A stretch of DNA of 64,000 nucleotides from Pseudoxanthomonas sp. CF125 (GCF_900104085.1 NZ_FNLD01000001.1:1780331-1844330), one strand, 5' to 3'. Shown: positions 26,779 through 35,973, counted from the first letter of the stretch. A program made the numbers and translations. Notes: generated by a model from the sequence alone, not told the origin.

Positions 26779-27621
26779 ATGATCCGGATTCTCTCACTAC
26801 TGCTCGCCTGCATTCTCCTGTGCCCACTGCACGTCCTGGCCTGGTCCAACTCCGGCCACCGCATGGTCGGCGATATCGCACAACGCCACCTCACGCCTGC
26901 AGCCAGTGCCCAGGTCGCCGTACTGCTGCAGGGCGAGCCGGAGCCCAGCCTTGCCGGCGTGGCCTCGTGGGCCGATGCGCTGCGCAAGAGCAATCCCGAA
27001 AGCTACAAAAAGACCGAGCGCTGGCATTACATCAATTTCCCGGCCGGAACCTGCGCCTATCGTCCCCAGCGCGACTGCCCCGACGGCAACTGCGTGGCGG
27101 GCCAGATCGAACGCCAGCGCGCCATCCTGGGCGATCGCGCGCAGCCGTTGCAGGCGCGGCGGGAAGCGCTGAAGTTCCTCGTGCATTTCGTCGGCGACGT
27201 GCACCAGCCCCTGCACGCCAGCAATCGCAAGGACAAGGGCGGCAATGACTTCCAGATCAGTCTGCGCACCGACCTGCAGCCGGAAGCCTATGCGCAAAAG
27301 AACTACGTCGATGGCGTGATGGGTACCAACCTGCATTCCATCTGGGACTATTACATTCTGGCGTCGGAAGGCCTGTCCACTCCGCGGTACGCCGACCGCC
27401 TGTCCACATTGCCCTGGCCGCCCAAGCTGCCGAGCAAATCCACCAATCCTGCCGATTGGGCCAGCGAATCCTGCAAGCTGATCGATTCGCAGCATCTTTA
27501 TCCCAAGTCGCACAAGATGGACAGCCGCTATCTGGATGCGCAGCGGCCATTGGCCGAACGCCAGCTGCGCATCGCGGCGAAACGGCTTGCCGACCTGCTC
27601 AACGCCACGCTGACCGACTGA
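26779..27621 (+). CDS. S1/P1 family single-strand nuclease, exported
   Basis: The 280-residue product has a signal peptide (MIRILSLLLACILLCPLHVLA) that leaves tryptophan as the mature N-terminus (Trp22). In the S1/P1 family this residue ligates the trinuclear zinc site. Other ligands are visible in order: His27 (SGHRMVGDIA), Asp66 (WADALR), His83 (RWHYINFP), and the HFVGDVHQPLH block (His136, Asp140, His142, His146). The family cleaves single-stranded DNA and RNA and 3'-nucleotides; here it probably acts outside the cytoplasm in nutrient scavenging. ATG 26779 is chosen because only this start gives a normal signal peptide. Confidence 0.92.
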   Translation: MIRILSLLLACILLCPLHVLAWSNSGHRMVGDIAQRHLTPAASAQVAVLLQGEPEPSLAGVASWADALRKSNPESYKKTERWHYINFPAGTCAYRPQRDCPDGNCVAGQIERQRAILGDRAQPLQARREALKFLVHFVGDVHQPLHASNRKDKGGNDFQISLRTDLQPEAYAQKNYVDGVMGTNLHSIWDYYILASEGLSTPRYADRLSTLPWPPKLPSKSTNPADWASESCKLIDSQHLYPKSHKMDSRYLDAQRPLAERQLRIAAKRLADLLNATLTD

Positions 27622-27629
27622 CGCACGCC

Positions 27630-28496
27630 ATGCGACCCGCTGTCCACCCCTTGCACCACGCCGATACCGGCACCTGGAGCTACGTGGTGGCGGATCCGGC
27701 CACGCGGGCGGCGGCGATCATCGACCCGGTGCTGGACTTCGACGCCAAATCCGCGCGCGTCGCCCACGTTTCTGCGCAGAAGCTGCTAAACATCGTGCAG
27801 CAGCACGGTTACGACGTGCGCTGGCTGCTGGAAACCCATGCGCATGCCGACCATCTGTCGGCCGCGGACTGGCTCAAGCAGAGACTTCCCGCCGCCACGC
27901 TCGCCATCGGCGCCGGCATCCGCGAGGTGCAGAAGACCTTCGCCCCCAAGCTGGACCCGGACGGCGCGCTGGACACCGATGGTTCGCAATTCGACCGGCT
28001 TTTCGGCGACGACGATCGTTTCGAAGTGGGCACGCTGCAGGCCCGCACGATTCCCGTACCCGGCCATACGCGCGACAGTCTGGCTTATCTTATCGGCGAC
28101 GCCTTGTTCACCGGCGACTCGCTGTTCATGCCCGACGCCGGCACGGCGCGCTGCGATTTCCCGGGCGGCGATGCGGCGACGCTGTATCGCTCCATCCGCC
28201 GGCTCTACGACGGGTTGCCGGACGACACACGGGTGTTCGTCTGTCACGACTACGGGCCGGGAAGCCGCGAAGCCGCCTGCGAAACCACCATCGGCGAACA
28301 ACGGCGCAGCAACATTCACGTTCGCGACGGCGTGGACGAAAACGCATTCGTAACACTGCGCAAGGCGCGCGATGCGACACTCGCCATGCCGGCCTTGATC
28401 CTGCCTTCGCTGCAGGTCAACCTGCGCGGCGGCGCTTTGCCGGAGCCCGAAGGCAATGGCGTACGGTACCTGCGGATTCCCCTCGATTCGTTGTGA
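27630..28496 (+). CDS. MBL-fold metallohydrolase, persulfide dioxygenase (ETHE1/Blh)-like
   Basis: The 288-residue product contains the metallo-beta-lactamase motif HAHADH (70-75), later histidine PGHTRDS, and the signature GDSLFMPDAGTARCDFPGGDAATLYRSI, then HDYGPGSREAACETTIGEQRRSNIH; these are characteristic of the glutathione-persulfide dioxygenase group, which oxidises GSSH to sulfite with a mononuclear iron. A sulfur-detoxification role would fit a genome with active sulfide metabolism. It lies 8 nt after the nuclease gene; the in-frame extension back into that gene is not coding. Confidence 0.85.
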   Translation: MRPAVHPLHHADTGTWSYVVADPATRAAAIIDPVLDFDAKSARVAHVSAQKLLNIVQQHGYDVRWLLETHAHADHLSAADWLKQRLPAATLAIGAGIREVQKTFAPKLDPDGALDTDGSQFDRLFGDDDRFEVGTLQARTIPVPGHTRDSLAYLIGDALFTGDSLFMPDAGTARCDFPGGDAATLYRSIRRLYDGLPDDTRVFVCHDYGPGSREAACETTIGEQRRSNIHVRDGVDENAFVTLRKARDATLAMPALILPSLQVNLRGGALPEPEGNGVRYLRIPLDSL

Positions 28497-28503
28497 GAAA
28501 GCC

Positions 28504-29007
28504 ATGATCGTTTTTCCAGCGTATTGCAGAGTCGCGATAGCTCTCGTCCTGCTTGGCGCGGTTCCATCGTTGCGCGCCCAGGATCACAGCCACGCCTCCG
28601 ACCCTACTTCCCCTTCACCGTTGTCGGTGCCGTTGGACGAAGCGACGCTGGCTACGCTTCCACGCACGGCCGTAGCCGTCACCGCATACGGCGAGACCGT
28701 GACCTGCACCGGCATCAGGCTTTCGGTCCTGCTGACCCGCGCCGGTGTGCTGTCGGCAGAACACCTGCGCGGCCCCGCGCTGGCCAGCTACGTGCTGGTG
28801 ACTGCCCGTGACGGCAATCGCGTGATCTATTCGCTGGCGGAACTGGAACCCACGCTGGGCAACAACAATGTGGTGCTGGTGAATCAGTGCGATGGCAAAC
28901 CCCTGCCCGGCGACAGCGGCCCCTTGCGCCTGATTGCGCCAGGAGAATCGCGACCGGGGCGTTGGGTGCGTCAAGTGCAGTCGATCACCGTGGTGGCAGC
29001 GCCATGA
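28504..29007 (+). CDS. Exported protein with molybdopterin-binding oxidoreductase-like fold
   Basis: The 167-residue product has a signal peptide ([25 protein letters not shown]) and a mature part resembling the molybdopterin-binding domain of sulfite-oxidase-type proteins: [70 protein letters not shown]. Only this small domain is present, so catalytic activity is doubtful. The stop overlaps the modA start by 4 nt, which places it in the molybdate uptake operon and suggests a role linked to molybdenum or its cofactor. Confidence 0.75.
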   Translation: MIVFPAYCRVAIALVLLGAVPSLRAQDHSHASDPTSPSPLSVPLDEATLATLPRTAVAVTAYGETVTCTGIRLSVLLTRAGVLSAEHLRGPALASYVLVTARDGNRVIYSLAELEPTLGNNNVVLVNQCDGKPLPGDSGPLRLIAPGESRPGRWVRQVQSITVVAAP

Positions 29008-29795
29008 GCGGCCTGAGCGGCCTGACTCTCAAGGCATGGACCTGCCTGCTCGCATTGACGCTGTTCGGCGGCGGCCTGCGGGCAGCGGAGAAGGCCGAAC
29101 CGTTGACCGTGTTCGCCGCCGCCAGCCTCAAGGAATCGCTGGATGAAGCCGCTGCTGCGTACCAGAAGGCCAGCGGGCAGACGGTGCGCGTTTCCTATGC
29201 GGCCAGTTCGGCGCTGGCGCGCCAGATCGAACAAGGGGCGCCGGCCGATGTGTTCCTTTCCGCCGATCTGGAATGGATGGATTATCTGCAGCAGCGCAAG
29301 CTTGTCGACCCCGTGACCCGGCGGAATCTCTTGGGCAATACCCTGGTGCTGGTGGCGCCGGCCAGCGGCAACATCACGCCGGTGGAACTGAAGCCCGGCG
29401 TCGATCTGCTTCCGCGACTGGGCAAAAAAGGCCGCATTGCGCTCGGCTTGACCGCCAGCGTGCCTGCGGGCAAATACGCGAAGGCGGCTTTCGCTTCACT
29501 GGGCGTCTGGAAGTCGCTCGAACCCCGCGTGGCCGAGGCCGAAAGCGTGCGCGCTGCGCTGATGCTGGTCGCGCGCAGCGAGGCGCCGCTGGGCGTGGTC
29601 TACGGAAGCGACGCGCGGGCCGAGCCGAAGGTCCGAGTGATTGCGGTGTTCCCGGAAAACACGCACGCGCCCATCGTTTATCCGGTCGCGCGTATCGCGG
29701 CGAGCAAGCACCCGAACGCCGCCGCTTTCGCGCGCTGGCTGTCCACTCCCGCTGCTTCGAAGATTTTCCGCGCGCACGGCTTCAAGGTGCTCTAG
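29004..29795 (+). CDS. modA: Molybdate ABC transporter substrate-binding protein
   Basis: ModA is the periplasmic molybdate (and tungstate) binder. The 263-residue product has a signal peptide (to about residue 28) and the family motifs [68 protein letters not shown], and [14 protein letters not shown] toward the end. The ATG overlaps the preceding stop (ATGA, 29004-29007). modB follows after 6 nt. The order, a molybdopterin-fold protein then modA, modB, modC, argues for one operon. Confidence 0.93.
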   Translation: MSGLSGLTLKAWTCLLALTLFGGGLRAAEKAEPLTVFAAASLKESLDEAAAAYQKASGQTVRVSYAASSALARQIEQGAPADVFLSADLEWMDYLQQRKLVDPVTRRNLLGNTLVLVAPASGNITPVELKPGVDLLPRLGKKGRIALGLTASVPAGKYAKAAFASLGVWKSLEPRVAEAESVRAALMLVARSEAPLGVVYGSDARAEPKVRVIAVFPENTHAPIVYPVARIAASKHPNAAAFARWLSTPAASKIFRAHGFKVL

Positions 29796-29801
29796 GGCCA
29801 C

Positions 29802-30491
29802 ATGTCGCTCTTCACCGCCGACGAACTCACTGCGATCGCGCTTAGTCTCAAGGTCGCCAGCGTGGCCGCGCTGACCAGCCTGCCGTTCGGTATCGCACTC
29901 GGCTGGCTGCTGGCGCGCAAGCGCTTTCCCGGAAAATCCCTGCTTGATGCGCTGGTGCATTTGCCGCTGGTGCTGCCGCCGGTAGTCGTGGGCTACGTGT
30001 TGCTGGTGAATTTCGGCAACCAGGGCGCGATCGGAAAGTTCCTGGCTTCCTTCGGCATCGACTTCGCTTTCCGCTGGACCGGCGCAGCGCTGGCCAGCGC
30101 GATCATGGGCTTTCCGCTGATGGTGCGCGCGATCCGGCTTTCCATCGAGGCCGCCGATCGTCGCCTGGAACAGGCGGCATCCACCCTGGGCGCCAGCCCC
30201 TGGCGCGTTTTCCGCACGATCACTTTGCCGCTGGCCTGGCCGGGCATCGTCGCCGGCGCGGTACTGGCCTTCGCCAAGGCGCTGGGGGAATTCGGCGCCA
30301 CCATCACCTTCGTTTCCAACATCCCGGGCGAGACGCAGACGCTTTCGTCGGCGATTTACGGGCTGTTGCAGGTTCCCGGCGGCGAGTCCGGAATCTGGCG
30401 CCTGGCGATGGTGGCGGTAGGCATCTCGCTGCTGGCGCTGCTGCTGTCGGAATGGCTGACCCGTCGCCAGCGCGAAGACGAGGTGCATTGA
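29802..30491 (+). CDS. modB: Molybdate ABC transporter permease
   Basis: The 229-residue inner-membrane protein has five hydrophobic segments and the binding-protein-dependent permease loop (EAADRRLEQAASTLGASPWRVFRTITLPLAWPG, about 120-152) that contacts ModC. The N-terminus LFTADELTAIALSLKVASVAALTSLPFGIALGWLLA is typical for ModB, as is LGEFGATITFVSNIPGETQTLS. Its TGA overlaps the modC ATG by one base at 30491. Confidence 0.93.
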   Translation: MSLFTADELTAIALSLKVASVAALTSLPFGIALGWLLARKRFPGKSLLDALVHLPLVLPPVVVGYVLLVNFGNQGAIGKFLASFGIDFAFRWTGAALASAIMGFPLMVRAIRLSIEAADRRLEQAASTLGASPWRVFRTITLPLAWPGIVAGAVLAFAKALGEFGATITFVSNIPGETQTLSSAIYGLLQVPGGESGIWRLAMVAVGISLLALLLSEWLTRRQREDEVH

Positions 30492-31108
30492 TGTTGTCGC
30501 TGGATCTGAAACTTCGCCGGGGTTCGTTCGAGCGGCACGTGCGCATCGAGGATTCCGCCCGCGTAATCGCGCTCAGCGGCCATTCCGGTGCCGGCAAGAC
30601 CAGCGTGCTGCATGCGATTGCGGGACTGGTGAAGCCGATGTCCGGACATATCGAAGTCGATGGCCGGCGCCTGTTCGACAGCGCACGCGGCGTCGACGTC
30701 GCTCCGCATCGCCGCCGCGTTGGCTATATGTTCCAGGACACCCGCTTGTTTCCGCACCTCGACGTACGACGCAATCTGCAGTACGGACGCCATCAGAGCG
30801 AGACCGGTAATGCGTTCGGTTTCGATGCGGTCGTGGCACTGCTTGGAATCGAACCGTTGCTGGATCGCCGTATCGCCAATCTTTCCGGCGGCGAAAGCCA
30901 GCGGATCGCGCTGGGCCGCGCCCTGCTCTCGCAACCGGCGCTGTTGCTGCTGGACGAACCTCTGTCGATGCTGGACCAGGCGCGCCGCGAGGAGTTGATC
31001 CCTTATCTGCAGCGCGTGCGCGACGAAACCGCCTTGCCTATCGTTTATGTCAGCCACTCCGCCGATGAGGTGAAGCGGCTGACCGATGCGGTGCACGTGC
31101 TGGATTGA
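30491..31108 (+). CDS. modC: Molybdate ABC transporter ATP-binding protein, short form
   Basis: This ATPase powers molybdate import with ModB. The 205-residue product has Walker A GHSGAGKTS (30-38), Q-loop MFQDTRLFPHL, signature LSGGESQR (131-138), Walker B ALLLLDEP (150-157) and the H-loop VYVSHSADEV. E. coli ModC is about 350 residues because of a C-terminal molybdate-binding MOP domain; that domain is entirely missing here, the frame ending at HVLD with a clean stop. The transporter therefore should lack the direct feedback inhibition seen in long forms (inference). Converges on the M56-peptidase gene. Confidence 0.92.
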   Translation: MLSLDLKLRRGSFERHVRIEDSARVIALSGHSGAGKTSVLHAIAGLVKPMSGHIEVDGRRLFDSARGVDVAPHRRRVGYMFQDTRLFPHLDVRRNLQYGRHQSETGNAFGFDAVVALLGIEPLLDRRIANLSGGESQRIALGRALLSQPALLLLDEPLSMLDQARREELIPYLQRVRDETALPIVYVSHSADEVKRLTDAVHVLD

Positions 31109-31172
31109 ATCGCAGCCGTCCATACGGCAACCCCGGATCGGCATTCGCTCTTGCGCTTCGGGTCGCCACTCT

Positions 31173-31196
31173 CCGGCGCTGCCATGACAGCGCCGG
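31173..31196. terminator. Hairpin between convergent modC and M56-peptidase genes
   Basis: A perfect 9-bp GC-rich stem (CCGGCGCTG 31173-31181, CAGCGCCGG 31188-31196, loop CCATGA) lies midway between two convergent genes. No T-tract follows on either strand, so it may be a Rho-assisted or processing structure rather than a classic terminator. Confidence 0.4.
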
Positions 31197-31215
31197 CCCA
31201 CACGAAAGAGACGGA

Positions 31216-33324
31216 TCAGCGCTGCGCGTAGGATTTTTCACGGCCGCAATAAGCCACATCGGATCCTTCATCCATCCAAAGGGTCTTGCATTCCATATTG
31301 CGAATGTCTTTATCCAAGGCCGGGTCGTACTTGATCCAGTCATAAGCGACGCCATCCGGATTCACGCCAGTACCTGTTTCCCCAGGTTTTTTCTTCGTCG
31401 GCGGCGCCTCGAACGTAATCGGCACGCGCACGCGCCCGGCCACGGGCTTGCCGTCGATCATTGCCGGACTGAACTTCCAGGCCTTGGCTGCGGCGACCGC
31501 CGCCGCATCGAATACGCCCGCCGGCTCGGCTTTCTCGACGACCACGTTCGAAACGCCGCCATCTACCGCCACATCCACCAGCAGCATCACCTTGCCGCTG
31601 ACATGCGCGCCTTTCGCCAGCTCGGGATACGCCGGCGCGGGGGTGGCCATGGCCTGGATGTCCTTGTCGGACTGCGCAGGCCTGAACCACGCGGGCGGGT
31701 TCTCCAACGCATCGGAGCTGGATGCGAAATGGACCCTCGTCCGGACGAGGGTCGCGACCGCCTTGCCATCCTGGATGCGCGCGTTGAAGCGCATGCCGCT
31801 GGTCAGATCGTCTGCATCCTGCTGGGTGAACGCGTCCGCTGGCGAGACATGCTCGATCTCCACGCGCGAAACTTCGCCGACAGGAGACACATGCAATACG
31901 AGTTCCGCCGACCCGGGTCTCTTGAACTGGTCCCCGACCAGTACGCTGTCTTCACCCACGTAGCGGCCCGAGGCATCCGCTTGCAGGGGCCGGGAAATCT
32001 CTCTCGTCAGGGTCTGGCCTACCGGCATCCGGAACGTAAGCGTCGCCGAAGACGTCATTCCCTGCGCAGCGCCTCCCACCACCAGGACTTGCGGCACGTC
32101 CGACAGATTTATTCGACCTTGGTCGATGCGCTGTCCATCCCTCTGCAGCGTCCATACGACCAAGGGTGTCTTCGAAACCGTATTGGTCGATTGGGCCTCG
32201 AAACGCAGTTGTCCCGGCCCATCGCCGATCTGCACCTGCAAGGGCGTGACGCCATTCATGTGAACACCGAGCGCGCCATCCGCTTTCTGTGCCATGGAAC
32301 CTCCGGACACGTCGATTCGCTCGGCTTTCTGGTCGCTACGGATATCGACATCGGCCATGTTTCCCCACAGCACTTTGCCGATGTAGGCCGGCGGCTGATT
32401 CAGGCTCGCGGGCTGCAATGCCCAAGCGCCATAGCTGCCCGCGGACAGCACCACGACCAGGGCGAGAAGACCGACGCGCTTGCGCGCGCGGCCGGGTATC
32501 GGGTGTTTCAACATGAGGATGCGCTCCTTCAATGATTGGCTGGACTGCCAGTGGCAGCCGACCGGTAGTCCAAGGACGGCCAGCTGCGTTTTCAGCATCG
32601 CGTCGGCGTAAGCGCGACGGGACTCGGGGAAGCGTGCCAGCACCGCGGCGTCGCAGGCCATTTCCTGGTCATGGCGGAAGCGCGTGGCGGCCCAATGCAG
32701 CAAGGGATTGAACCAATGCAGGCAGCGCAAGACGACAACCAGCAGGTTGAGACGCACATCGCCTGCCGCCAGATGGGCGCGTTCGTGTTCGACTACCAAC
32801 GCGGCCTGTTCAAGCGGATAGCGCCGGTCGAAATCCGGTGGCAGGACGATCCGCGGCTGTAGCACACCGATCACGAGCGGACCGCTGGCGTCTTCAGTGG
32901 ATGCGAACAGTCCGTCGCCGCGCGCCGAGAGTGGGCCGAGCGCGCGCACGAACCGGAGTTGCTGCCATGCGGACCATGACGCGAGCAGCAACGCGCCCAA
33001 GGTCCATATCGCCAGCAAGACCTGCAACCACGGTAAGGATGCATCCTGCGAGATAGCGTCCAGCGCCGGCCGCACCGGCATGATCGCACCGACGTGCACG
33101 GTCGGCGACGCGGCGCTTATGGCATTCACGGCGCTCGATTGCGCTGGCGCAGGTGCGGGCAGCGCTACCGCCAACATCGCCAGCGGCACCAGCAGCCAGC
33201 AGGCATACGCCATGCGCGCACCGAAAGCCCGTCGCAACGGCACACGCAGCACCAACACTAGAAACAACGCCAGGGTCACGGCGAGCGCGCCTTCGATCAG
33301 CCAAACGAGTGCGTCAACGACCAT
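31216..33324 (-). CDS. M56 (BlaR1-type) membrane peptidase fused to a TonB C-terminal domain
   Basis: The 702-residue product has an N-terminal four-helix BlaR1/MecR1-like membrane part with zinc-peptidase motif HERAH (180-184) and the downstream CLHWFNPLLHWAATRFRHDQEMACDAAVL segment. One more helix (about 287-305) leads to a large extracytoplasmic region without the penicillin-binding SxxK sensor domain of BlaR1. Residues about 590-670 instead form a TonB C-terminal domain (PAYPELAKGAHVSGKVMLLV...AAVAAAKAWKFSPA). In BlaR1 the peptidase inactivates the BlaI repressor on signal; the partner blaI gene lies directly upstream and overlaps by 11 nt. The ligand sensed is unknown. Confidence 0.88.
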   Translation of the reverse strand: MVVDALVWLIEGALAVTLALFLVLVLRVPLRRAFGARMAYACWLLVPLAMLAVALPAPAPAQSSAVNAISAASPTVHVGAIMPVRPALDAISQDASLPWLQVLLAIWTLGALLLASWSAWQQLRFVRALGPLSARGDGLFASTEDASGPLVIGVLQPRIVLPPDFDRRYPLEQAALVVEHERAHLAAGDVRLNLLVVVLRCLHWFNPLLHWAATRFRHDQEMACDAAVLARFPESRRAYADAMLKTQLAVLGLPVGCHWQSSQSLKERILMLKHPIPGRARKRVGLLALVVVLSAGSYGAWALQPASLNQPPAYIGKVLWGNMADVDIRSDQKAERIDVSGGSMAQKADGALGVHMNGVTPLQVQIGDGPGQLRFEAQSTNTVSKTPLVVWTLQRDGQRIDQGRINLSDVPQVLVVGGAAQGMTSSATLTFRMPVGQTLTREISRPLQADASGRYVGEDSVLVGDQFKRPGSAELVLHVSPVGEVSRVEIEHVSPADAFTQQDADDLTSGMRFNARIQDGKAVATLVRTRVHFASSSDALENPPAWFRPAQSDKDIQAMATPAPAYPELAKGAHVSGKVMLLVDVAVDGGVSNVVVEKAEPAGVFDAAAVAAAKAWKFSPAMIDGKPVAGRVRVPITFEAPPTKKKPGETGTGVNPDGVAYDWIKYDPALDKDIRNMECKTLWMDEGSDVAYCGREKSYAQR

Positions 33325-33709
33325 CGCCGCCCCCTTTGCCTTGCGGCGCTTCTCCCATTTCGGCGATCAAGCGCTTGAGCTCGGCGATATCGGCGGCCGA
33401 GAGCTTGCCGCGTTCGCTGAAATGCGCGACCAGCGGCGCGACGCGACCGCCGAACAATCGCTGGAGCATGCCTTCGCTTTGCTGGCCTACCCAGGCTTCA
33501 CGGGTCAGCACCGGCGAATAGAGGAACCGCCTGCCGTCCTTCTCGGCTTGTATCGCGCCCTTGTTGAGCAGCCGGTTCAACAGCGTCTTGATGGTAGGTT
33601 CGGCCCAGTCGGTACGCGCCGAAAGCACGGAAACGACTTCATCCGCACCCAACGGATGCTTTTGCCACAACACATCCATCACCATGGCCTCGGCTTCGCT
33701 GATCTGCAT
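33314..33709 (-). CDS. blaI: BlaI/MecI family transcriptional repressor
   Basis: The 131-residue product has the BlaI winged helix at about residues 1-75 (ISEAEAMVMDVLWQKHPLGADEVVSVL, WAEPTIKTLLNRLLNKGAIQAEKDGRRFLYSPVL) and a short C-terminal dimerisation helix. BlaI proteins bind TACA-N2-TGTA-type boxes and are cleaved after signalling by the co-encoded M56 protein. Two such boxes precede this gene (33713-33751), so autorepression is likely. The 3' end overlaps the start of the M56 gene. A beta-lactamase gene is not in sight, so the regulon is probably something else. Confidence 0.92.
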   Translation of the reverse strand: MQISEAEAMVMDVLWQKHPLGADEVVSVLSARTDWAEPTIKTLLNRLLNKGAIQAEKDGRRFLYSPVLTREAWVGQQSEGMLQRLFGGRVAPLVAHFSERGKLSAADIAELKRLIAEMGEAPQGKGGGDGR

Positions 33710-33712
33710 ATT

Positions 33713-33751
33713 GATTACACCTGTAAACGTGTTGCGATTACGCCTGTAATC
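33713..33751. promoter_or_regulatory. Tandem BlaI-type operator boxes
   Basis: GATTACACCTGTAAAC (33713-33728) and GATTACGCCTGTAATC (33736-33751) are two imperfect palindromes, 23 bp from start to start, with cores TACACCTGTA and TACGCCTGTA. They lie immediately upstream of the blaI start (33709) and on the other side 68 bp before the acetyl-CoA hydrolase gene, so repression of both is possible. Confidence 0.75.
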
Positions 33752-33818
33752 AACAGTTCTGTCAAGTGCCCGGACGACCGTTTATCGGTTTGTATGCCGA
33801 TCGCCTAAGCTGTCCGCC

Positions 33819-35777
33819 ATGACCATCCATTTAGACAATATCGACGAGGCTGTCGAGCTGCTCCTTCGCCGCATTCCCGGCACCCTGCGCATCGCCGCTC
33901 CCCTTGCCATCGGCAAGCCGCATCGGTTGCTCAATGCCCTGTATCGGCGTGCGGAGAAAGATCCCTCGCGGCCGATGCAGATCTACACCGCGCTGTCGCT
34001 CGACCCGCCCGCTGCCGGCAGCGATCTGGAACGACGCTTCCTGGCGCCCTTCGCGCAACGGCACTTCGGCGACGATTTTCCCGTGCTCCTCTATGCGCAA
34101 GCGATGAAACGCGATGCCCTGCCGGCGCACATCCAGGTAGAAGAGTTCTACATGCAATCCGGCGCGCTGCTGAAGTCCTCGCAGGCGCAGCGCGCCTACA
34201 CCAGCCTCAACTACACCCAGGCCGCCGCCGGCGTGGCGCAACGCGGGGCCAACGCGATTCTGCAGAAGGTCGCGCGCGAACCCGATGGCACGCGGTTATC
34301 GCTTTCGTGCAACAACGACACCACCCAGGACACCATCGATGCGATCCGCGCACTGGGCCTGCCGCGCCCGCTGATGGTCGCCGAAATCGATCCGCAGCTG
34401 CCGTGGATCGGCGGCACCGCGGCGGTGGACGAAAGCTTCTTCGACATCGTGATAGCGCCGCCCGGCCCGTACCCGAAACTGTTCGCTCTGCCGCGCCAGC
34501 CGGTGGGCGACGTGGACTACGCCATAGGCCTGTACGCCAGCACGCTGGTGCGCGACGGCGGCACGCTGCAGATAGGCATCGGCGCGCTGGCCGATGCGCT
34601 GTCGCATGCGCTGGCGCTGCGCCATACCGACAACGAAAAATACCGCGAAGTGCTGCATGCGCTGGACCCGGAACTGGCGCACCACCCGGCAGTGATCGCT
34701 AGCGGCGGCATGGACCCGTTCGCCATCGGCCTGTACGGCTGCAGCGAGATGCTCAACGAAGGCTTCAAGCGCCTGGTCGAGGCCGGCGTCATCCGTCGCA
34801 AGGTGGTGGACGACGAGGCGCTGATGGCACGCATCGCCCAAGGCACCGCCAACATCGGCGACCAGGCGCGATTGGAACGCGACGGCGAATATCTGCACGG
34901 TGCCTTCTATCTGGGTTCGCCCGCGTTCTACGACTGGCTGCGCCATCTTCCCGACGACCAGCGCCGCAGCATCGGCATGCGCCGAATCAGCGAGATCAAC
35001 CAGCTCTACGGCGGGCACGAGTCGCTCGAACGCCTGCAGCGCAGCGGATCGCGCTTCTTCAACACCTGCATGATGGCTACCGCCTTGGGCGATGCGGTGT
35101 CCGACGGGCTGGAGGACGGGCGCATCGTGTCCGGCGTGGGCGGGCAGTACAACTTCGTGGCCATGGCCCATGCGCTGGAAGACGCGCGCAGCGTGCTGAT
35201 GTTCCGTTCGCAGCGCGGCGAAGGCGGCAAGGCCGAATCCAGCGTGCGCTGGAACTACGGCCACACCACCATCCCGCGCCATCTGCGCGACATCTACGTC
35301 AACGAGTACGGCATCGCCGATCTGCTGGGCCAGACCGACGAAGACTGCGTGATCGCCATGGCTGGCATTACCGGCGCGCAGTTCCAAGCTGGTTTGCTGG
35401 AGAAGGCGAAGCACTCGAAGAAACTGCGCGCGGATTTTTCCACCGAACCGGAATGGGCGCGGAACACGCCGCAGCGCCTGCGCGACGCGCTGGCTCCGTT
35501 CCGCAACGACGGCACGCTGCCGGACTATCCGCTGGGCAGCGACTTCACCGAAGTGGAGCAACGTTTGGTGAAGGCGCTGGGCTGGTTGAAGACCGAAACG
35601 GACACGCTGCCTAGGAAGCTGAGGACGATCTGCCGGGCGCTGTTCGCCGGCAAGCATACGGATTCAGAGGCGTTGCAGCGCATGGCGCTCGACCGACCCG
35701 CCAGTGCGGGCGAATGGCTGTACTCCAGGCTGGTTTTGCACGCCTTGTCGAAAACCCTATCCCGACCAGCGGATTAG
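33819..35777 (+). CDS. Acetyl-CoA hydrolase/transferase family protein
   Basis: The 652-residue product is a CoA-transferase-fold protein, longer than the usual 430-550 residue acetyl-CoA:acetate/succinate CoA transferases. Visible segments: GALLKSSQAQRAYTSLNYTQAAAGVAQRG, DGGTLQIGIGALADALSHAL, ASGGMDPFAIGLYGCSEMLNEG, DGRIVSGVGGQYNFVAMAHAL and TTIPRHLRDIYVNEYGIADLLG, the last two matching the C-terminal acetyl-CoA hydrolase domain (G-G-Q-x-N/D-F and NEYGIADL). The reaction is probably CoA transfer or hydrolysis of a short acyl-CoA; specificity is not readable. It is divergent from blaI with the BlaI boxes between them. Confidence 0.85.
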   Translation: MTIHLDNIDEAVELLLRRIPGTLRIAAPLAIGKPHRLLNALYRRAEKDPSRPMQIYTALSLDPPAAGSDLERRFLAPFAQRHFGDDFPVLLYAQAMKRDALPAHIQVEEFYMQSGALLKSSQAQRAYTSLNYTQAAAGVAQRGANAILQKVAREPDGTRLSLSCNNDTTQDTIDAIRALGLPRPLMVAEIDPQLPWIGGTAAVDESFFDIVIAPPGPYPKLFALPRQPVGDVDYAIGLYASTLVRDGGTLQIGIGALADALSHALALRHTDNEKYREVLHALDPELAHHPAVIASGGMDPFAIGLYGCSEMLNEGFKRLVEAGVIRRKVVDDEALMARIAQGTANIGDQARLERDGEYLHGAFYLGSPAFYDWLRHLPDDQRRSIGMRRISEINQLYGGHESLERLQRSGSRFFNTCMMATALGDAVSDGLEDGRIVSGVGGQYNFVAMAHALEDARSVLMFRSQRGEGGKAESSVRWNYGHTTIPRHLRDIYVNEYGIADLLGQTDEDCVIAMAGITGAQFQAGLLEKAKHSKKLRADFSTEPEWARNTPQRLRDALAPFRNDGTLPDYPLGSDFTEVEQRLVKALGWLKTETDTLPRKLRTICRALFAGKHTDSEALQRMALDRPASAGEWLYSRLVLHALSKTLSRPAD

Positions 35778-35850
35778 TGCCTGTCGTCAAATCCTCGGCG
35801 AGCTTGAGGCGACAACGCACTGCAGATTGCAAGAACGGCCCAGGTGAGCG

Positions 35851-35924
35851 GTAGGTCGGGGTTACGCCCCCGACGCGCGTAATGGCTAGGTTTTCCGTAC
35901 GTCGGGGGCGTAGCCCCGACCTAC
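35851..35924. repeat. GTAG-type palindromic repeat (family B)
   Basis: The arms GTAGGTCGGGGTTACGCCCC (from 35851) and the reverse complement ending CCCGACCTAC at 35924 form a hairpin like the one at 3793-3856. It sits between the convergent acetyl-CoA hydrolase and AcvB/VirJ genes. Confidence 0.85.
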
Positions 35925-35973
35925 CCTTACGGCTCTTGCCGCTTTGATGGTTTGACTGACTTTACGGCAGGCC

